From NCBI RefSeq assembly GCF_002706425.1, contig NZ_CP017713.1, positions 2,356,001 to 2,420,000 on the forward strand: a stretch of DNA of 64,000 bases. The letters run 5' to 3'. This DNA is from Loigolactobacillus coryniformis subsp. coryniformis KCTC 3167 = DSM 20001 (GTDB lineage Bacteria > Bacillota > Bacilli > Lactobacillales > Lactobacillaceae). Of the stretch, positions 7,476-16,027 are shown piece after piece; position 1 is the stretch's first letter, and every line of letters starts with the position of its first letter. The translations under genes were made by a program, and so were the position numbers. Below the pieces are notes generated by a model. That model had not been told where the DNA came from and did not search any database. It was given only the letters and a program-made list of their open reading frames with translations.

Positions 7476-9626
7476 TTAATTGGCGTTATTATCAGCTATT
7501 TTCTGTTCATTATCACCAAAATCGATCACTTGCAGATTCTTTGTATCACTAGTTAAATGCGCACCAGTATAACGATAGGTTTGAACCCGTGTCTGCAAGC
7601 CTGATGTCTGCACATAGCTGGTTGTATAAGTAACTGAAAAGTCGACGGTAGTCTGATTATTCTTCGTCAAGACTTGATCAACTTGAACTTTAAAATCAGT
7701 ATGGTCGATATTACTATTGCTTGCACGGGCTTGCGTAATAAACGTTGCTAACTTTTTATACGCTGCAGCGTCGGTGCCATTTTTAAAGTAAGCTGCTAAA
7801 GCAGCCGTATCATTGGCATTATTTGCATTGGTTGCACTACTAGCCGTTGTATATAAGCGAGTTAGTAGATCTTGTGCCTGTGCCGTTGTCGGTACAGTTG
7901 TAAAATCAGCCTGAATGTTCTGCTTAGCTGCTTTAGTTAGCGTCACCGCTTTAGTTTTAACGGTTTCTCCAGCAATTTTTGTTTCTAAATGTAGTTTCGA
8001 ATTAGCTTCCCATGTTAAAGCAGGTAAAGTTAACTGTCCATTTTGCAACGTGCCCTTATTTTGATTATTGACGTATACAGTTGCATTGGCCACATTACTG
8101 TGTACCACCGGCGTCACGGGCTTTAACGTCAAATCGATCGTTTGTGCGTCGGCTGTTAGAAAAGTTGCATGTACCGTCCGTGATAAGGTTTTATCATCGG
8201 TTTGCGCGGTAACCTTCAGCGTATAGGTCCCGGGAATAAACGGCCCGATTTTCTGCGTTGCAGCTGGCTTCTTAGCCGTTACATTTTGCCCATCTAAATA
8301 AATCGATGGTGAAGGTAAGTCAGTGGCAATCGTCCGGTAAGTCGGAGCGATCGTCAACTGGTACGCAGTAAAAATAAAGTGATGCCCTTCTTTGACAAAT
8401 CCCAGGGTACCATCCTTAGTTGCATTCGCCTTTTTCAACTGCGCTTTACTTGTTTTTAAGTATTGCGGGTTGGCTTTGGTAAAACGAATGAATGGACGAC
8501 TATTACCTGGCGTCAAACGAAGATCAGCATCACTACTTGTCATGACTTGGCTCACACGGCTAGGATTATTAGTGGCGAGTACCGCAAAGGCACGATCTAA
8601 CTGGGCATCCCGGCTAAAATAATGCTGGCCGAATAAAAAAGCGCCAAGTAAGATGACGATCACAATAATACCAATGATCCACCATTTACGTTTACTTTTC
8701 TTAGGTCGAATTTTTTCTGCTGATTCTGACTCAGCTTTTTCGATTGCAGGTTTAACGGGTGCTTCACTTTCACTAGTTGTTGGTTCATCAGCTTCGTCAG
8801 CCTGTTGCATGGAAGCTGCGGCCCGTTCTTCGGGCGTAACCGCTCGTGGTGCCTGATAAGGTTCATTCTCCGCGGCCGATTCTGCTGTTTTTTCATGACG
8901 CGCCATCCGCGTTGCTGGTTGTGCAGCACTGGAAGCTGTTGATTCAAGCGTAATATCATCAGGTGAAAGATGTTCCCGTGGCTGCGCGCTGTCAGTGGCT
9001 GCGCGTACTTGATCGACGATATCACTGATATCCTTCGTTTTATCGGCAATATGCGCTTCACGCCGACTCGATAATGAAGCACTGGATTGTGGCTGCGCAC
9101 TAGCGGGCTGACCTAAATCATCAGGTACCAGTTGCTGTGTAGCTGCGCGCAACTTAGCAATGATCTCTTCTGGATTTTCATCTGCCTGAATTGAGGATAG
9201 AATAGCGGCCGCTGAAGCTGCGCTCTCGATCACGCGCTCATCAACATCAGGTAGCGCGCTATCTGGCGCGCTTGGTGCTGAAGTTACCGCAGATTCAGCC
9301 GAATCAGTTACTTCTGCTGATTCGGTTGATTCAGCTATCTGGCTGGTGACCGCAACACTCTTAGCAGTACTGGCTACTGCTGCTGCCGAAGGTGCGGCAC
9401 TTTCAGTCGCAGCTGACGACGCTTGGGAAGTTTTTGCTGACGTTGGCGCCGGTTGCGGACGCCCTTCACGATAAGCAATCAAATCATAACCACAATTAGC
9501 ACATTTTTTATCGCTGGTCATGATCGGTGCACCACAATTAGGGCAGAAAAACTCCCCAGCGCCTAAGTCCCCAAGGTCCGTCGCAAAAAGATGTGTATTC
9601 ATTTTTAACTGTGACAATCGATTCAT
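7476..9626 (-). CDS. Zinc-ribbon membrane protein, TcaA-like
   Basis: A 716-aa protein. A zinc ribbon sits near the N-terminus (C28, C31, C42, C45: FFCPNCG..KKCANCG). It is followed by about 260 residues of Ala/Ser/Glu-rich low-complexity sequence, a Lys/Arg-rich stop and a single membrane segment near residues 313-335. The extracellular half holds repeated beta-rich domains and an NTF2-like end (PTTAQAQDLLTRLYTTASSA). This order (cytosolic ribbon, one TM, tandem outer domains) is that of TcaA/YvbJ-type envelope proteins, linked in staphylococci to teicoplanin and wall stress. The ribosome site AAGGAG is at ideal spacing. The long acidic linker is unusual. Confidence 0.72.
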   Translation of the reverse strand: MNRLSQLKMNTHLFATDLGDLGAGEFFCPNCGAPIMTSDKKCANCGYDLIAYREGRPQPAPTSAKTSQASSAATESAAPSAAAVASTAKSVAVTSQIAESTESAEVTDSAESAVTSAPSAPDSALPDVDERVIESAASAAAILSSIQADENPEEIIAKLRAATQQLVPDDLGQPASAQPQSSASLSSRREAHIADKTKDISDIVDQVRAATDSAQPREHLSPDDITLESTASSAAQPATRMARHEKTAESAAENEPYQAPRAVTPEERAAASMQQADEADEPTTSESEAPVKPAIEKAESESAEKIRPKKSKRKWWIIGIIVIVILLGAFLFGQHYFSRDAQLDRAFAVLATNNPSRVSQVMTSSDADLRLTPGNSRPFIRFTKANPQYLKTSKAQLKKANATKDGTLGFVKEGHHFIFTAYQLTIAPTYRTIATDLPSPSIYLDGQNVTAKKPAATQKIGPFIPGTYTLKVTAQTDDKTLSRTVHATFLTADAQTIDLTLKPVTPVVHSNVANATVYVNNQNKGTLQNGQLTLPALTWEANSKLHLETKIAGETVKTKAVTLTKAAKQNIQADFTTVPTTAQAQDLLTRLYTTASSATNANNANDTAALAAYFKNGTDAAAYKKLATFITQARASNSNIDHTDFKVQVDQVLTKNNQTTVDFSVTYTTSYVQTSGLQTRVQTYRYTGAHLTSDTKNLQVIDFGDNEQKIADNNAN

Positions 9627-9664
9627 GGACGGATGGCTCCTTTTCGTTTCAAATATTCGTTTTC

Positions 9665-9884
9665 TTAGAGTGTGTTGAAAAAGCGTCCAGCTTATGACGT
9701 ATAACCTAGCTAGACAATAAGTTCGAACTGAATTGTTTGACTACATCACTATACGTTGATCTGCTTTCAACCAAGTTTACGCTAAATTAATTTAGCAATA
9801 TTTTTCCAGCTTAATTCAAGCGCTTAGTATTTAGCAATTCAAATTAATATAAGCAAAATGGCGCAACTTTTCAGCACGCTCTAA
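9665..9884. mobile_element. Probable MITE bounded by about 20-bp inverted repeats
   Basis: TTAGAGTGTGTTGAAAAAG at the left end matches, inverted, the right end, which reads TTAGAGCGTGCTGAAAAGTT on the other strand. The enclosed 180 bp are AT-rich, non-coding and contain several small dyads. Size, terminal repeats and intergenic position fit a miniature inverted-repeat element. I find no second copy and no parent transposase in the window. Confidence 0.55.
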
Positions 9885-9962
9885 CCATAATGACTACTAT
9901 AAGAATAGCATTAATTACGCCGTGCTTCAATTTCACTTTGGTAACAAATTAAGCGCGCTTGA

Positions 9963-10433
9963 TTATTTTTCTGCTGGCGTGTCCGCAGCAGCCTGTAACT
10001 CAGTAATTTTTTCACTGATTGCTGCATCAATCTGTTCAATCGTCGGCGCTGGCGCTTGCAGGAACGCTGCAACGCTACTCATTTTATCGATGCGCATCCC
10101 CGACGCATTTAGATTTTCCGCCGTTGTGATCAAATACAGATTTAATGGATACTGCTCTTCAGCAGTAGTCAACAATGCAATCTTATCTACCAGCTCATAA
10201 GGTAAATTAATAATACCCGCCTGTAATTCAATCGTAGCCGGCGTTTCAAAAGGTAACTCAATTTTAATTTGCGCTATTTTTTTAGCGGTTAGTTGTGTTT
10301 GTAGTTCAGTATACGCTGCTGCTAGCTTCTTCAAATCCGCTTTTTTAATATCGTTGGCTGTCAGCTTGATTGCAGTCGTCGTATATTCTTCCGCGCGGAT
10401 CGCCGCGATAAATTCTTGGCTTTGCATTTCCAT
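9963..10433 (-). CDS. Conserved hypothetical protein
   Basis: A 156-aa soluble, acidic protein that I do not recognise. It has no signal peptide or membrane segment and is mostly predicted helical, with a proline- and alanine-rich tail. Codon use and the AGCGGAGG ribosome site support a real gene. An inverted repeat ATAACGG..CCGTTAT lies just upstream (10456-10479) and might be an operator or leader hairpin. It appears monocistronic. Confidence 0.65.
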   Translation of the reverse strand: MEMQSQEFIAAIRAEEYTTTAIKLTANDIKKADLKKLAAAYTELQTQLTAKKIAQIKIELPFETPATIELQAGIINLPYELVDKIALLTTAEEQYPLNLYLITTAENLNASGMRIDKMSSVAAFLQAPAPTIEQIDAAISEKITELQAAADTPAEK

Positions 10434-10455
10434 TTGGTAAAAACCTCCGCTTCAT

Positions 10456-10479
10456 ATAACGGTAATACGCTTCCGTTAT
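10456..10479. promoter_or_regulatory. Dyad upstream of the hypothetical gene
   Basis: ATAACGG and CCGTTAT are 7-bp arms separated by 10 bases, between the ribosome site and the presumed promoter. It may be an operator or a leader hairpin; no factor can be named. Confidence 0.35.
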
Positions 10480-10545
10480 TCACCCGTCTAGTATAACCTA
10501 GGATCCACATTCCTACCAGTAAAAAAGAAACTGTACGTAGCCAGC

Positions 10546-10590
10546 ATTAGAAAAAATAAAGGAATGCACCTTTGCGCACTCCCTTACCTC
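10546..10590 (-). terminator. Probable terminator of the NAD(P)-binding protein gene
   Basis: On the minus strand, GGGAGTGCG and TGCATTCC form an imperfect stem followed by TTTATTTTTT. Confidence 0.6.
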
Positions 10591-10601
10591 AAATAGCGAT
10601 T

Positions 10602-11243
10602 CTAAAATGCCTGCTCAATTGGTGTTGTTCCACTTACTAAATCGTAAATTTGCCCCGAAGCTTGTGGTTTACTTAAAACAGCCACGATGGCGGCCGCAAC
10701 ATCGGCGCGGGCAATCTTTTTACTGCTAGCTAATGTTGGTTGCAGCGAAATTTTACCGGTACCAGCATCATTGGTCAAAGCGCCTGGCCGCAAGATCGTA
10801 TAATTTAATTGTGTTCGATGTTGCAACCATTCATCAGCGTAGTATTTAGCCACATAATATGGCTCAATCCTAGTTTGCGCCCATTTGTCCCGTTGGTCTG
10901 CATACAAGGCACTAACAATCACGTAGCGCTTAACGCCCGCTTGTTCAGCCGCAATCATCGTTTTAACGGCACCATCCAGATCGATTTCTAGAGTGCCATC
11001 GTAACCAGTCGCACCACCAGAACCGGCGGTAAACACAACATTATCCACATCTTTAAACGCCGCAGCTTGTTCTTGAGGTAAGGCAGTTAAGTCAAATTGC
11101 CGCGGTTGCCCACCAAGCGCGCTTAAAGTGTCAGCTTGCTTAGTATCACGAATCCCCGCCAAAACAGTTTCACCGGTAGCTGCTAATTGTTTCGTTAATA
11201 GTTGACCAATTTGGCCATGCGCACCAACAATAAAAGTTGTCAT
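10602..11243 (-). CDS. NAD(P)-binding atypical SDR (YwnB/NmrA-like)
   Basis: A 213-aa Rossmann protein starting with the dinucleotide motif GAHGQIGQLL. The SALYADQRDKW and PYYVAKYYADEWL blocks are typical of atypical short-chain dehydrogenases related to NmrA, YwnB and YhfK. These are NADPH-sensing or flavin/quinone-reductase-like stress proteins; activity is not certain. It is transcribed divergently from a MarR-type regulator gene 150 bp away, the usual arrangement for a MarR target. Confidence 0.8.
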   Translation of the reverse strand: MTTFIVGAHGQIGQLLTKQLAATGETVLAGIRDTKQADTLSALGGQPRQFDLTALPQEQAAAFKDVDNVVFTAGSGGATGYDGTLEIDLDGAVKTMIAAEQAGVKRYVIVSALYADQRDKWAQTRIEPYYVAKYYADEWLQHRTQLNYTILRPGALTNDAGTGKISLQPTLASSKKIARADVAAAIVAVLSKPQASGQIYDLVSGTTPIEQAF

Positions 11244-11396
11244 AAAATGACCTCCACATTAAAATTATTTTTGCCGTAATTGCTTCCACCACAACATTTA
11301 TGCTATGGTTTACTCTGAAACTAAGTTTAACGCAATTCACTGAATAATACCTAACCTTTTGCCCGGAAACTATTTTAACAAGGAGTATTCATTACG

Positions 11397-11900
11397 ATGG
11401 ATAAAATCAATTACTTTAAACAAGTGATCGAACCAACATTACTGCAAATTGCGACCACCACCGCCAGCAATAGCTCTTTTGAACAAGAGTGGTTATTAAA
11501 GCGCTTAAAAACCACACCGGAGTGGCAGAAAGTACTGAGCAATCTGCCATTACTCTCTCTGCACACACTAGCCGATATTGGCAAAAATCAGCCGATCAAT
11601 GGCACTGAACTCACTGCCCACTTACAAGTATCCAAAGGCGCGATTTCTAAAACCGTCAATAAGCTGATCAAATTTGAACTGATCGATAAATTCAAACGGA
11701 CCGATAATCGTAAAGAAGTTTATTACTCGCTAACCGATAAAGGCCAACAATTAAATTACGCTCATCAACAATTGCACTTACAACTTGATCAACAAATGCA
11801 GCAACTGTTAGCTCAGTATCAACCCGAGCAGTTGGAACTTGTGGCTCGTTTTGTCAAAGAAATCCAAGATTTACACAACGCACCAATCGTGCAGGATTGA
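11397..11900 (+). CDS. MarR family transcriptional regulator
   Basis: A 167-aa winged-helix protein. The recognition region NGTELTAHLQVSKGAISKTVNKLIKFELIDKF is followed by the wing DNRKEVYYSLTDKG, as in MarR proteins. It opens with a long N-terminal helix. A good ribosome site (AAGGAG) precedes the ATG. It faces the SDR-like gene on the other strand, so it probably represses that gene and itself from the shared 150-bp spacer. Confidence 0.88.
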   Translation: MDKINYFKQVIEPTLLQIATTTASNSSFEQEWLLKRLKTTPEWQKVLSNLPLLSLHTLADIGKNQPINGTELTAHLQVSKGAISKTVNKLIKFELIDKFKRTDNRKEVYYSLTDKGQQLNYAHQQLHLQLDQQMQQLLAQYQPEQLELVARFVKEIQDLHNAPIVQD

Positions 11901-11912
11901 TCGCAATTCCAA

Positions 11913-12931
11913 TTATCGATAAATCTGGCGCGCTTTGTGGGATAATGCTCCTACGATTCGCCGGTTGCTGAGTAAGATGACCCCAGAATTACCGTCACGA
12001 CTTAGTGCTAAATTAGACTCGTAACCATTTTCAACACCATGACTAACAAAAAATGGCGGTAATTGCATAAACCACCGCGATAACTGCCATCAGTCGCGTT
12101 AAATAAGGTCGCTATACTAGCTGGTTTTAGTAAGCGGCCTTGTTGGATTGCTTGTTCCAAGCGAAATAATTCGCTGGCGGTGCTGTACATATTACCCGTA
12201 CCCAATTTGCGCTTTACCGCCACCCTAGTCGTATGGACGCGGAACAAATACGGCAAAAAAGTAATTTTAGTCTGGTAAGCCAACGCCGCATGCGTTTCTT
12301 GTTTAAAGCCATCTAATACAAAGCCGGTATGGTGCAATTTTAGTGGCTGTAATAGGCGTTTTTGGACTAAGTGCTGATAACTTTGACCCGTGATTTGCTC
12401 AATGATCCCTGTTAACAACAAATAATTCACTGGCTCGTAATTATGCTGCCCAATCTGCTTGACCTGAACGTATTTAACCGCAAATTTGATCAATTGCCGA
12501 TCAGACAACATTTTTTGTGGCTCAGTCGTCGTAAATAACCCCGAATTCATATCCAACATTTGGCGCAATGTGATCTGGTTACTGTGCTTGATCTGTGGAT
12601 AATATTGACTTAGCGGAGTATTCAACTGAACCTTACCAGTCTCCACGAGCTGCATGAATAAAACAGCGGTGAACACTTTCTGCACTGACGCCAATTGATA
12701 AGTTGAAGCCGCTGAATTACGCTGTAATTTAGCAAAATTGGCGTAGCCATAGCTCCGTTGCAGCACGGTATGTCCGTTACGAACAATCAAAACGGTGCCG
12801 GTAAAATGCTGCTTTTTGAGTTGTTGGGCAATCTTAGTGACTGTGGCTGCTTTTAGCGCCGCCTGAACGGAGCCGGCGCTTAAACTCAAACCTAGGACCA
12901 AGCTGATCAAAATAATAAATCGTCGTTTCAA
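11913..12931 (-). pseudogene. Frameshifted secreted serine hydrolase (class C beta-lactamase fold)
   Basis: A signal peptide (residues 1-24) precedes a beta-lactamase/DD-peptidase-like domain with the SxxK motif SVQK (S82, K85) and the NYEPVNYLLL block in place of YxN. The open frame stops at 12008. A one-base shift near 12066-12076 restores about 48 residues ending at 11913, including FVSHGVENGY, the HxG motif that forms the third side of the active site, and GNSGVILLSNR. The original gene was therefore about 338 aa, and a base was lost (or missed in sequencing) in a T run after GGTGG. Such proteins belong to the Fmt/EstB group acting on cell-wall or ester substrates. TTG start behind AGGTAGG. 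Confidence 0.82.
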
Positions 12932-12950
12932 ACTAAAATACCTACCTTTA

Positions 12951-13865
12951 CTATGACGACTCTAGCGATTGTGGTCGGGCCAGCGCTAGAATGAAGACCG
13001 TGCTTAAAATAAGTAACGTACCCCCAAATTCAATCCACCCAAAATGCACCCTTAAATACAAAACTGATAAGACCGTCGCGGCTAGTGGTTCAAAGGCATC
13101 TAACAGTCCGACTGCCGTTGCTGAAATATAATCTAAACTCGCCAAATATAGCGAATAAGCAACCACTGTACCGGGAATCACGATAAACCAATAACCCAGC
13201 TGACCAACCAGATCCAAATGCGGTATCTGCCACGCACCGGGATGGAGTAACCCAAATAGTAACCCACCTAACGTCATTGCCCAACCGGAGATCGCGATTG
13301 CACCATACTCAGCCAATAAGTGAATCGGCAATAAAACATAAGCTGCCGCGGCCATTCCAGTAGCCACGCCCCAGAAAAAGGCCGCCGGTGAGATAGCTAA
13401 ATGTGTTGGCTGTCCACCAGTGACTAACAAAAAAGTCCCCACTAAGGCAACCAATACGGCAATTAAATCTGCACGTCGTGGGACTGCTTGTTCACGCAAC
13501 ATCGTATATAATACGATGAATACCGGTGACAAAAACTGTAAGATCGTCGCGGTTGCGGCATTGCCAACCGCCACAGCTTTGTAGTAAACAAACTGCATAG
13601 CCACCATGCCAAAGATCGTAAACGCAAGCAAAGCAATGATACTCCGCCAAGAATGCCACAGCGCAAATAAACGCTGACGCTCCTTGGGCAACAAAGCCGC
13701 AAACAACAAAAGCAAGATGCCGGAGATCAACATTTTAGACTCGATCAGCCAAACTAAACTCAGCTGGCGCGTCGTAAATAACCATTGCGCAATGGGTCCA
13801 GAAACGCCCCAGAGAATCGCCCCAACTGCCGCTAATAAGATTCCTTGTAACTGTCTTGTCCGCAC
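12951..13865 (-). CDS. EamA/DMT family transporter
   Basis: A 304-aa protein with ten hydrophobic segments in two repeated EamA halves (GAILWGVSGPIAQWLF near the start; AATVLSVLYLRVHFGWIEFGG near the end). The drug/metabolite transporter superfamily mostly exports amino acids or other metabolites; the substrate is not readable. GTG start behind GGGGGGA. Its leader carries TTGTGGAATAGG, the short motif that also ends the dispersed repeat elements. It lies 19 bases upstream of the broken serine hydrolase gene, probably in one transcript. Confidence 0.85.
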   Translation of the reverse strand: MRTRQLQGILLAAVGAILWGVSGPIAQWLFTTRQLSLVWLIESKMLISGILLLLFAALLPKERQRLFALWHSWRSIIALLAFTIFGMVAMQFVYYKAVAVGNAATATILQFLSPVFIVLYTMLREQAVPRRADLIAVLVALVGTFLLVTGGQPTHLAISPAAFFWGVATGMAAAAYVLLPIHLLAEYGAIAISGWAMTLGGLLFGLLHPGAWQIPHLDLVGQLGYWFIVIPGTVVAYSLYLASLDYISATAVGLLDAFEPLAATVLSVLYLRVHFGWIEFGGTLLILSTVFILALARPQSLESS

Positions 13866-14082
13866 TCAAATCCCCCCTATTCCACAACAGAGCCTGTTTT
13901 CTATTATCGATTGAACTACTTCACACATGTTTTTCATTATACCATTTGTCTCCATAAGAAAAATAAGAGTTTGCCATAAGCTATTTAGCTGCTATTTCAC
14001 AATGGCAGTTGATTTTTTACATTGAAAATTATTGACCATTCTTGTGGCCAACAATCTGGTTTTGACGATATGGTTCAGAAAC

Positions 14083-14121
14083 AAAAAAAGAGTTGCGCCA
14101 TAATTGCTTATGCCACAACTC
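14083..14121 (-). terminator. Intrinsic terminator of the APC permease gene
   Basis: On the minus strand GAGTTGTGGCATAAGC pairs with a GCTTATG-like arm (..ATGGCGCAACTC), followed by TTTTTTTG. Confidence 0.8.
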
Positions 14122-14135
14122 CCCAACCAATACGA

Positions 14136-15740
14136 TTACTCATCATCATCCACTTTAACTTGTCGATTAACCTCCGCTGCTGCAACCAGCTCGTCACTAT
14201 CGATTCGACTGGCTACACCCCAGCAGTAAAAAAGATATGCCGTAACACTGATCAGCACAAAATCCCATGGGTAATGTAACCAACCATTTCCGCCAAACGG
14301 CTGACTACCAAGATACGAAACGGCCGAAAGAAAGACCAAATAAATGATCAGCCACAAGCTTCCTTTTAATTGCTGTTTGAAATTAGGAAACCCGCGACGC
14401 CACTCATAATAAACGTAAAAAGGTAATCCCAACAAAATAACCAAGATGACTTGGATCGTAGTTGGCCACATTGCCCAGTAAGTGGCTAAACTTGCTAGAA
14501 CAAAGGCAACTGGCGCAACAACGCGTAGCCATTTTGACGCCACCGGTCGCTTAAAATTAGGCCGCAACTTACGTAAGGAGATCACCGTCACTGGTCCAGT
14601 TAAATAGGCAATCAAAGTTGATGTGGAAATCACACTGGCCAACACACTCCAATTACGAAAAACGCTGACCATTAGCAAACTGATCACTAAATTAGCGGCC
14701 ATCGCCAACCGCGGAATGCCATAACGTCGATTCAAACGGCCTAGCCACTGTGGCATGTGCTGATTTTTGGCCATCGCCCATAGCGTCCGACTTGTGACCG
14801 CCACAAAGGTAACCCCAGTGCCAAACGGGGATACAAAAGCATCTAAATAAAGCAAGATCGACCACCACTGCAGTCCTAGTAAAATTGCCAGATCTGCGAA
14901 TGGCGAGGCAAAATTTAAACCATGCCAACCACTCTGAGCCAACAAATGTGGCGGTACACTACCGATAAAAGTGACTTGCAACAACGTATAGATCACGGCA
15001 CTGATCAACAATGAAATAGCGATTCCCCGTGCCACGTTATGTCGTGAATCGCGAATTTCGCTCCCCATATTGATCACAGTCTGAAACGCATTATATGAAA
15101 AGATAATTCCTGACGCTGTCGTCGCCTGAAAAATTGCCGCGCTACCCTGTGGCGCAAAAGTCTGCCAATTATGACCAAAATTAGCGGGATGAAAGCCGGA
15201 TGCCATCAATAAGATGATCGTTAATGCCGGGACCACCATTTTAAAAACAGCGATCAAACTGGTGAAACGAGTTAATAAACGAATCGACCAGAAATTCAAT
15301 AGCGTAAATACTAACATAAATAAAAAGACGATCAACAGACCGAATGTGGTCACATCCCCATGAGCAACAAATTGGCGGGTCCAATTAGCCCACGCCCACG
15401 GCCATGAGCTCATATATTGCACTGCCGCCACCGCTTCAATGGGGATGATCGTTACTAGAGATACCCAGTTAGCCCATGCCGCAATAAATCCGAGCAGCGG
15501 TCCATGACTGTATTGTGCATAACGACTCATTCCCCCACTTTCAGGAAACATTGCCCCTAACTCAACATAGTTAAAAGCAATCGCCATGATCACGATCGCA
15601 CCGATGATCCAGGCAATGATCGCTGCAGGACCGGCAACCATTGCCGCCTCCCCAGAACCAAACAGCCAACCAGAACCAATGATCGAACTCAGTGCCAGCA
15701 TGACTAGAGAAAATAAACCAATTTTATGACGTTCCTGCAT
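14136..15740 (-). CDS. APC family amino acid permease
   Basis: A 534-aa integral membrane protein with about 12-14 hydrophobic segments. The consensus start of the APC superfamily (SLVMLALSSIIGSGWLFGS) is present, as is the helix 6 region with a broken GIIFSYNAFQTV. It resembles the YveA/AspP-like aspartate or glutamate permeases of lactobacilli, but I cannot fix the substrate. The C-terminal tail is acidic (VKVDDDE). ATG start behind AGGAGA. Monocistronic, with its own terminator. Confidence 0.85.
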   Translation of the reverse strand: MQERHKIGLFSLVMLALSSIIGSGWLFGSGEAAMVAGPAAIIAWIIGAIVIMAIAFNYVELGAMFPESGGMSRYAQYSHGPLLGFIAAWANWVSLVTIIPIEAVAAVQYMSSWPWAWANWTRQFVAHGDVTTFGLLIVFLFMLVFTLLNFWSIRLLTRFTSLIAVFKMVVPALTIILLMASGFHPANFGHNWQTFAPQGSAAIFQATTASGIIFSYNAFQTVINMGSEIRDSRHNVARGIAISLLISAVIYTLLQVTFIGSVPPHLLAQSGWHGLNFASPFADLAILLGLQWWSILLYLDAFVSPFGTGVTFVAVTSRTLWAMAKNQHMPQWLGRLNRRYGIPRLAMAANLVISLLMVSVFRNWSVLASVISTSTLIAYLTGPVTVISLRKLRPNFKRPVASKWLRVVAPVAFVLASLATYWAMWPTTIQVILVILLGLPFYVYYEWRRGFPNFKQQLKGSLWLIIYLVFLSAVSYLGSQPFGGNGWLHYPWDFVLISVTAYLFYCWGVASRIDSDELVAAAEVNRQVKVDDDE

Positions 15741-15891
15741 AAACGACTCTCCTAAATTTTAATCTATCACTTTTAAAACGAAATTCAGCAACTTGATTGT
15801 ATTTTGAACTTAAGGACTAAATTATCTCATTGATTTTTAATTTGTACAAATTATTTTTAGCATCCGCTTTGATTGATTTATTGAGGCGCAT
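15741..15891. other. Intergenic spacer between the APC gene and the 136-bp repeat
   Basis: AT-rich leader region of the APC gene on the minus strand. No gene or clear structured element is seen. Confidence 0.4.
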
Positions 15892-16027
15892 AAAAAACTC
15901 TCAGAGGGCGCGCTTCGCTTCGCCCTCGTATCCATGATATGAAACCGTCTTCGCTCTTGATATAATCAAGAGGAAGGCGGCTTTATTTGTTCATCGCTGG
16001 TTTATTGGTGGTTCTTCAGACCCCGTA
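15892..16027 (+). repeat. 136-bp repeat, solo copy (IS110-end/bridge-RNA-like)
   Basis: This stretch differs by a single base from 20099-20234, which lies upstream of the IS110-family transposase. It folds well: GAGGGCG pairs with CGCCCTC, and CCGTCTTC-CTCTTGAT pairs with ATCAAGAG-GAAGGCGG. Here no transposase follows; the group II intron abuts its end. When the intron is removed, the repeat continues with CAAAAAA, as the other copy does, and then passes straight into the copZ terminator. Confidence 0.85.

Noticed and set aside
8660-9100. Open frame of 146 aa inside the TcaA-like gene on the same strand
   Set aside because: It is a shifted reading of the low-complexity linker, with a composition (many N, Q, R, L) typical of a shadow frame and no ribosome site.
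14022-14279. 85-aa open frame overlapping the APC permease end
   Set aside because: It runs across the permease terminator and the end of its coding region on the opposite strand, with no ribosome site.
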